A stretch of 8,433 bases of DNA from Gammaproteobacteria bacterium (GTDB taxonomy: Bacteria; Pseudomonadota; Gammaproteobacteria; Porifericomitales; Porifericomitaceae): the NCBI GenBank assembly GCA_028817255.1, contig JAPPQA010000110.1, forward strand, positions 1 through 8,433, given 5' to 3'. The notes beneath the pieces were generated by a model. That model saw only the letters and a list, made by a program, of their open reading frames with translations. It was not told the origin of the DNA and did no database searches. The translations under genes and the position numbers were made by a program. This document shows, one piece after another, positions 5,907 to 8,433 of the stretch; positions within the stretch are counted from its first letter, which is position 1, and the number at the start of each line of letters is the position of its first letter.

Positions 5907-6371
5907 CTAATCCGCGGCCTTTCCGGTATGACCGAAGCCATCCTGCCCTCTGCTGGTTTCCTCAAACATCTCGACTACCTGCCATGAGGCACGCACCAAG
6001 GGGATGAAGGCAAGCTGCGCAATTCGATCCCCTGGTTGGATAGTAAAGGAACTGTTGCCGCGATTCCAGCAGGAAAGCTTGATTTCTCCCTGGTAGTCCG
6101 AGTCAATCAGGCCGACCAGGTTGCCCAGCACCAGCCCGTGGCGGTGCCCAAGCCCGGAGCGCGGCAACACGACCCCGGCCAGCTCGGGTTCGGCGATATG
6201 CACCGCGACCCCGGTGCCGACCAGCGCCACTTCCTGCGCCGCCAGGGTCAGAGGACCGTCCAGGCAGGCATGGAGATCCATCGCCCCGGCCCCGGGGGTG
6301 GCGTAGCGGGGCAGGGGGAAACGGTCCCCGATCCGCGGATCCAGGATCTTAATGCGGATGCCGCGCGTCAT
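5907..6371 (-). CDS. dut: dUTP diphosphatase (dUTPase)
   Basis: A 154-residue trimeric dUTPase hydrolysing dUTP to dUMP and pyrophosphate, which keeps uracil out of DNA and feeds thymidylate synthesis. All five family motifs are present in order: I around GAGAMDLHA (27-35), II LPRSGLG (69-75), III GLIDSDYQGE (87-96) with catalytic D90, IV GDRIAQL (114-120), and V RGQDGFGHTG (141-150). In motif V the usual second Gly is D144. Length matches the 151-residue E. coli enzyme. The start at 6371 gives the standard N-terminal IKILDPRIG segment; the open frame extends further upstream, but that part lies inside coaBC and matches nothing. The start codon overlaps the coaBC 3' end by 23 bases, so translation is probably coupled, which fits the weak ribosome site (GGAT). 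Confidence 0.95.
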   Translation of the reverse strand: MTRGIRIKILDPRIGDRFPLPRYATPGAGAMDLHACLDGPLTLAAQEVALVGTGVAVHIAEPELAGVVLPRSGLGHRHGLVLGNLVGLIDSDYQGEIKLSCWNRGNSSFTIQPGDRIAQLAFIPLVRASWQVVEMFEETSRGQDGFGHTGKAAD

Positions 6372-7548
6372 AGCGATCCGCGACGATACCGACCAATTGC
6401 CGAGCCAGGCGATCCTTGGGGCCTTTGTCCAGCCGCACATGTCCCCCGTCCCAGAACACCTCCAACTCGCTCTCCCGATCTCCAAAGCCCTGTTCCCAGC
6501 CGACTTGGTTGGCGACGATCATGTCCAGTCGTTTTTGCCGCAGTTTGCCGCGGGCGTTTTCCGCCACCCTTTCCGTCTCCGCGGCAAACCCGACCAGGAA
6601 GGGAGGGGGGTCCAATTGCGCGACGGCGGCAAGCACATCGGGATTCGGCTCCAGTCGCAGGCAGAGTTCTCCCCCCTTTTTCAGCTTTTCCTGGCGCGCG
6701 ATGCGGCAACGGTAATCGGCCACGGCGGCCGCGGAGACGAAGATGTCGTGCCGCCCGGCCTCGGCGAGTGCGGCCCGCCGCAATTCCTCCGCCGTCGTTA
6801 TCTCCAGGCAATGCATCCGTTCCGGGCGCTGCAGCGCCACCGGCCCGGAGATCAGGGTGACGCCGGCCCCGCCCTCCGCGGCCGCCCTGGCGATCGCATA
6901 GCCCATATGCCCCGAACTGCGGTTCCCGAGATAGCGCACCGGGTCTATGGGCTCCCACGTCGGCCCGGCGGTTACCAGCACGCTCCTGCCGCTCAGGCGC
7001 CCCGTGGCGAAGAATTGCGACAACCGGGCAACCAATTCCGCCGGTTCCAGCATCCTGCCGGCCCCCGTTTCGCCGCAGGCCTGCGGGCCGCTGGCCGGCC
7101 CCCAAAAACGCACCTCGCGGCCGCTTAGCAAGGCGACATTTTCCCGGGTCGCCGGGTGCGCCCACATCGAGGAGTTCATTGCCGGGGCGGCCAACAGAGG
7201 CGCCCGCAGGGCCAGGCACAGCGCGGACAACAGGTCGTTGGCATGGCCGTGCGCGATGCGCGCCAGAAAATCCGCGGTGGCCGGGGCAATCAACGCGGCA
7301 TCGCACCAGCGCGCCAGCTCGATATGATCCATGCCGTGCCCGGCGGCGGCCTCGTCCTGTACGCATACCTCCTGTCCGGACACGGCGCGCATGGTCAGGG
7401 GCGTGATAAAACGGGTCGCCTCCCGGGTCATGGCCACGCGCACCGCCGCCCCCCGGGAGCGCAGCAGGCGCACCAGTTCGGCGCTTTTGTAGGCGGCCAC
7501 GCTGCCGGTGATCCCGATCAGCAACCGTTTGCCCCGCAGGATTTCCAT
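6349..7548 (-). CDS. coaBC: Bifunctional phosphopantothenoylcysteine decarboxylase / phosphopantothenate-cysteine ligase
   Basis: A 399-residue flavoprotein carrying out two consecutive steps of coenzyme A synthesis: CTP-dependent ligation of cysteine to 4'-phosphopantothenate (CoaB) and decarboxylation to 4'-phosphopantetheine (CoaC). The N-terminal CoaC half has GITGSVAAYK (12-21) for FMN, catalytic H75 in MDHIELARW, PAMNSSMW with N125, and the substrate-recognition ACGETGAGRM with C158. The C-terminal CoaB half has VTAGPTWEPIDPVRYLGNRSSG (192-213) with N209, and EKLKK (287-291) containing the counterpart of E. coli K289. Positions 75, 125 and 158 coincide exactly with the E. coli numbering, and the length is normal. 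It is the first gene of the - strand operon; its stop overlaps the dut start. The ribosome site is weak and no clear - strand promoter was found in the 113-base gap to radC. Confidence 0.97.
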   Translation of the reverse strand: MEILRGKRLLIGITGSVAAYKSAELVRLLRSRGAAVRVAMTREATRFITPLTMRAVSGQEVCVQDEAAAGHGMDHIELARWCDAALIAPATADFLARIAHGHANDLLSALCLALRAPLLAAPAMNSSMWAHPATRENVALLSGREVRFWGPASGPQACGETGAGRMLEPAELVARLSQFFATGRLSGRSVLVTAGPTWEPIDPVRYLGNRSSGHMGYAIARAAAEGGAGVTLISGPVALQRPERMHCLEITTAEELRRAALAEAGRHDIFVSAAAVADYRCRIARQEKLKKGGELCLRLEPNPDVLAAVAQLDPPPFLVGFAAETERVAENARGKLRQKRLDMIVANQVGWEQGFGDRESELEVFWDGGHVRLDKGPKDRLARQLVGIVADRYDARHPH

Positions 7549-7575
7549 GTCGGAATTCTATCGGATCGCGGTTTT

Positions 7576-7584
7576 TGATATAAT
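7576..7584 (+). promoter_or_regulatory. Extended -10 promoter for radC
   Basis: TGATATAAT combines a consensus -10 hexamer (TATAAT, 7579-7584) with the TGn extension at 7576-7578. The region 17 bases upstream (TTCTAT, 7556-7561) is a poor -35, as expected for an extended -10 promoter. Transcription would begin near 7591, giving radC a leader of about 70 bases. It is the best promoter match in the window. Confidence 0.7.
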
Positions 7585-7641
7585 GCCCGTCCGCAAAGCC
7601 GTTGCCGGGCGCGGTTGCAAGCGCTGGGGGAAAGCGGCCGC

Positions 7642-7659
7642 AACGACAAGGAGGTCGTT
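7642..7659 (+). promoter_or_regulatory. radC Shine-Dalgarno inside a perfect hairpin loop
   Basis: AACGAC (7642-7647) and GTCGTT (7654-7659) are perfect complements separated by exactly AAGGAG. The near-ideal ribosome site AAGGAGGT spans 7648-7655, six bases before the radC ATG at 7662. It fixes the start at 7662 rather than an upstream in-frame ATG at 7602. In the folded leader the core site would be displayed in the 6-base loop. Confidence 0.6.
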
Positions 7660-7661
7660 AC

Positions 7662-8339
7662 ATGAGTTCGATCCGCGAATGGCCCGTATCCGAGCGCCCG
7701 CGCGAGAAACTACTGCGCCTCGGCACCCACAGCCTGTCGGATGCCGAGTTGCTCGCCATCTTCCTGCGCAGCGGCACCCGCGGCAAGGATGCCGTAGAGT
7801 TGGGGCGTGAACTATTGCACCGCTTCTCCGGCCTGCGCGCCCTGATGGAGGTGCCGTTAAGCGAGTTGGGCAAGGTCAAGGGCCTGGGTACGGCCAAGTG
7901 CGTGCTGTTGCGGGCCGCCCTGGAACTGGGCAAGCGTTACCTGCACGCGACCCTGGCCAAGGGCGACGTGCTGGACAACCCCTCCACCACCAAGGATTAC
8001 GTAAGCCTGCATCTGCGCGGCTATGGCCACGAAGTATTCGCCTGTCTTTTTCTGGACAATCAGCACCGGATCATCAGTTTCGACGAAATGTTCAACGGCA
8101 CCATCAATAGCGCCAGCGTCCATCCCCGCGAGGTGGTCAAGCGCGCCCTGCGACATAATGCGGCCGCCGTGATCCTCGCGCACAACCATCCTTCCGGCGC
8201 CGCCGAGCCCAGCCGCGCGGACGAACTGCTGACCCAGCGCCTGCAAGACGCGTTGAAATTGGTGGACGTCCGGGTCCTGGATCACCTGGTGGTCGGCGAC
8301 GGCGAAGTGACCTCCTTCGCGGAGCTGGGAATGCTCTGA
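7662..8339 (+). CDS. radC: RadC family (JAMM/MPN+) protein
   Basis: A 225-residue cytoplasmic protein of the RadC/UPF0758 family. The N-terminal third (about 23-95) is the helix-hairpin-helix-like region, with LSDAELLAIFLRSGT (25-39) and VKGLGTAKC (72-80). The C-terminal JAB1/MPN-type metalloprotease-like domain (about 103-225) has FNGTINSASVHPREVVKRAL (144-163) and the zinc-binding motif HNHPSG (174-179) with S184 and D187, so the JAMM signature H-x-H-x7-S-x2-D is intact. Length matches E. coli RadC (about 220). The cellular role is unsettled: the old DNA-repair assignment in E. coli was traced to another gene, and the family has not been given a clear substrate. It is transcribed divergently from coaBC, as in many Gammaproteobacteria, from the extended -10 promoter with a strong ribosome site. 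Confidence 0.96.
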   Translation: MSSIREWPVSERPREKLLRLGTHSLSDAELLAIFLRSGTRGKDAVELGRELLHRFSGLRALMEVPLSELGKVKGLGTAKCVLLRAALELGKRYLHATLAKGDVLDNPSTTKDYVSLHLRGYGHEVFACLFLDNQHRIISFDEMFNGTINSASVHPREVVKRALRHNAAAVILAHNHPSGAAEPSRADELLTQRLQDALKLVDVRVLDHLVVGDGEVTSFAELGML

Positions 8340-8354
8340 GCGCCTGCGCCGTCC

Positions 8355-8372
8355 GCCGCCGCCGGCGGCGGC
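8355..8372. repeat. Perfect 18-bp GC palindrome downstream of radC
   Basis: Nine bases (GCCGCCGCC) and their exact complement abut with no spacer, 16 bases after the radC stop. A transcript could form a very stable stem with a small loop. No T-run follows, so it is at best a Rho-assisted or RNA-stabilising 3' structure, not a classical terminator. Confidence 0.4.
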
Positions 8373-8394
8373 TCGTACGCGGCCCGCACTTGGA

Positions 8395-8425
8395 TTGGAC
8401 GCGCCGCCCGCGCAGGGAGTACAAT
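8395..8425 (+). promoter_or_regulatory. Candidate promoter of the next gene to the right
   Basis: TTGGAC (8395-8400) and TACAAT (8420-8425) are good -35 and -10 hexamers, each with one or two deviations from consensus, but the spacer of 19 bases is long. In the conserved gammaproteobacterial order radC is followed by rpmB-rpmG (ribosomal proteins L28 and L33), which would need such a promoter. The gene itself is beyond the window. Confidence 0.45.
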
Positions 8426-8433
8426 CGCCGATT

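Noticed and set aside
4436..6007. A 523-codon open frame on the + strand, antisense to algC
   Set aside because: High GC content keeps antisense frames open. It has no recognisable domain, lies opposite a gene with every family motif, and continues past the algC start into dut.
6372..6485. Longer dut start adding 38 residues
   Set aside because: The extension lies within coaBC coding sequence and matches nothing in dUTPases, whose N-termini begin close to the IKILDPR segment.
7602..7661. Upstream in-frame ATG for radC, adding 20 residues
   Set aside because: The extra residues do not resemble RadC N-termini, and the near-perfect ribosome site at 7648-7655 points to the ATG at 7662.

Overview
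This window is a GC-rich stretch of bacterial chromosome holding eight protein genes, most of them core metabolism or housekeeping. The neighbours and protein types point to a gammaproteobacterium. The order radC / coaBC-dut-algC-argB / pyrE / exonuclease III matches the conserved block known from Pseudomonas and relatives, where the ExoIII paralogue crc lies next to pyrE. The DUF4426 and DUF4124 proteins are also typical of Gammaproteobacteria. The genus cannot be told from this sequence. I see no mobile element, CRISPR array, tRNA or rRNA, and no gene-free stretch longer than about 200 bases.

Layout, left to right. A small exported DUF4426 protein (64-516, +) is followed by a 182-base GC-rich spacer with inverted repeats and a run of twelve G. 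Exonuclease III (699-1484, -) and pyrE (1561-2244, +) diverge from a 76-base spacer. A secreted coiled-coil DUF4124-type protein (2314-3003, +) follows pyrE. These two + strand genes converge on a four-gene - strand operon, read right to left: coaBC (7548-6349), dut (6371-5907), algC (5845-4028) and argB (3972-3052). radC (7662-8339, +) diverges from coaBC behind a strong extended -10 promoter. The right edge holds what looks like the promoter of the next gene, by synteny probably rpmB.

How the genes fit together. CoaBC makes 4'-phosphopantetheine for coenzyme A. Dut removes dUTP and supplies dUMP for thymidylate. AlgC provides mannose-1-P or glucose-1-P for envelope sugars. ArgB carries out the committed, arginine-controlled step of arginine synthesis. 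PyrE makes OMP for pyrimidines. ExoIII repairs abasic and 3'-blocked DNA ends, which links loosely to Dut because both limit uracil or abasic damage. Whether this grouping is functional or only ancestral cannot be judged here.

I found no convincing novel biological system. The points most worth a second look are the ExoIII next to pyrE that keeps all the catalytic residues Crc has lost, the membrane-anchored AlgC with a long low-complexity linker, an unusual PRPP-binding loop in PyrE, the G12/quadruplex-prone spacer at an apparent synteny junction, and the radC Shine-Dalgarno displayed in the loop of a perfect hairpin.
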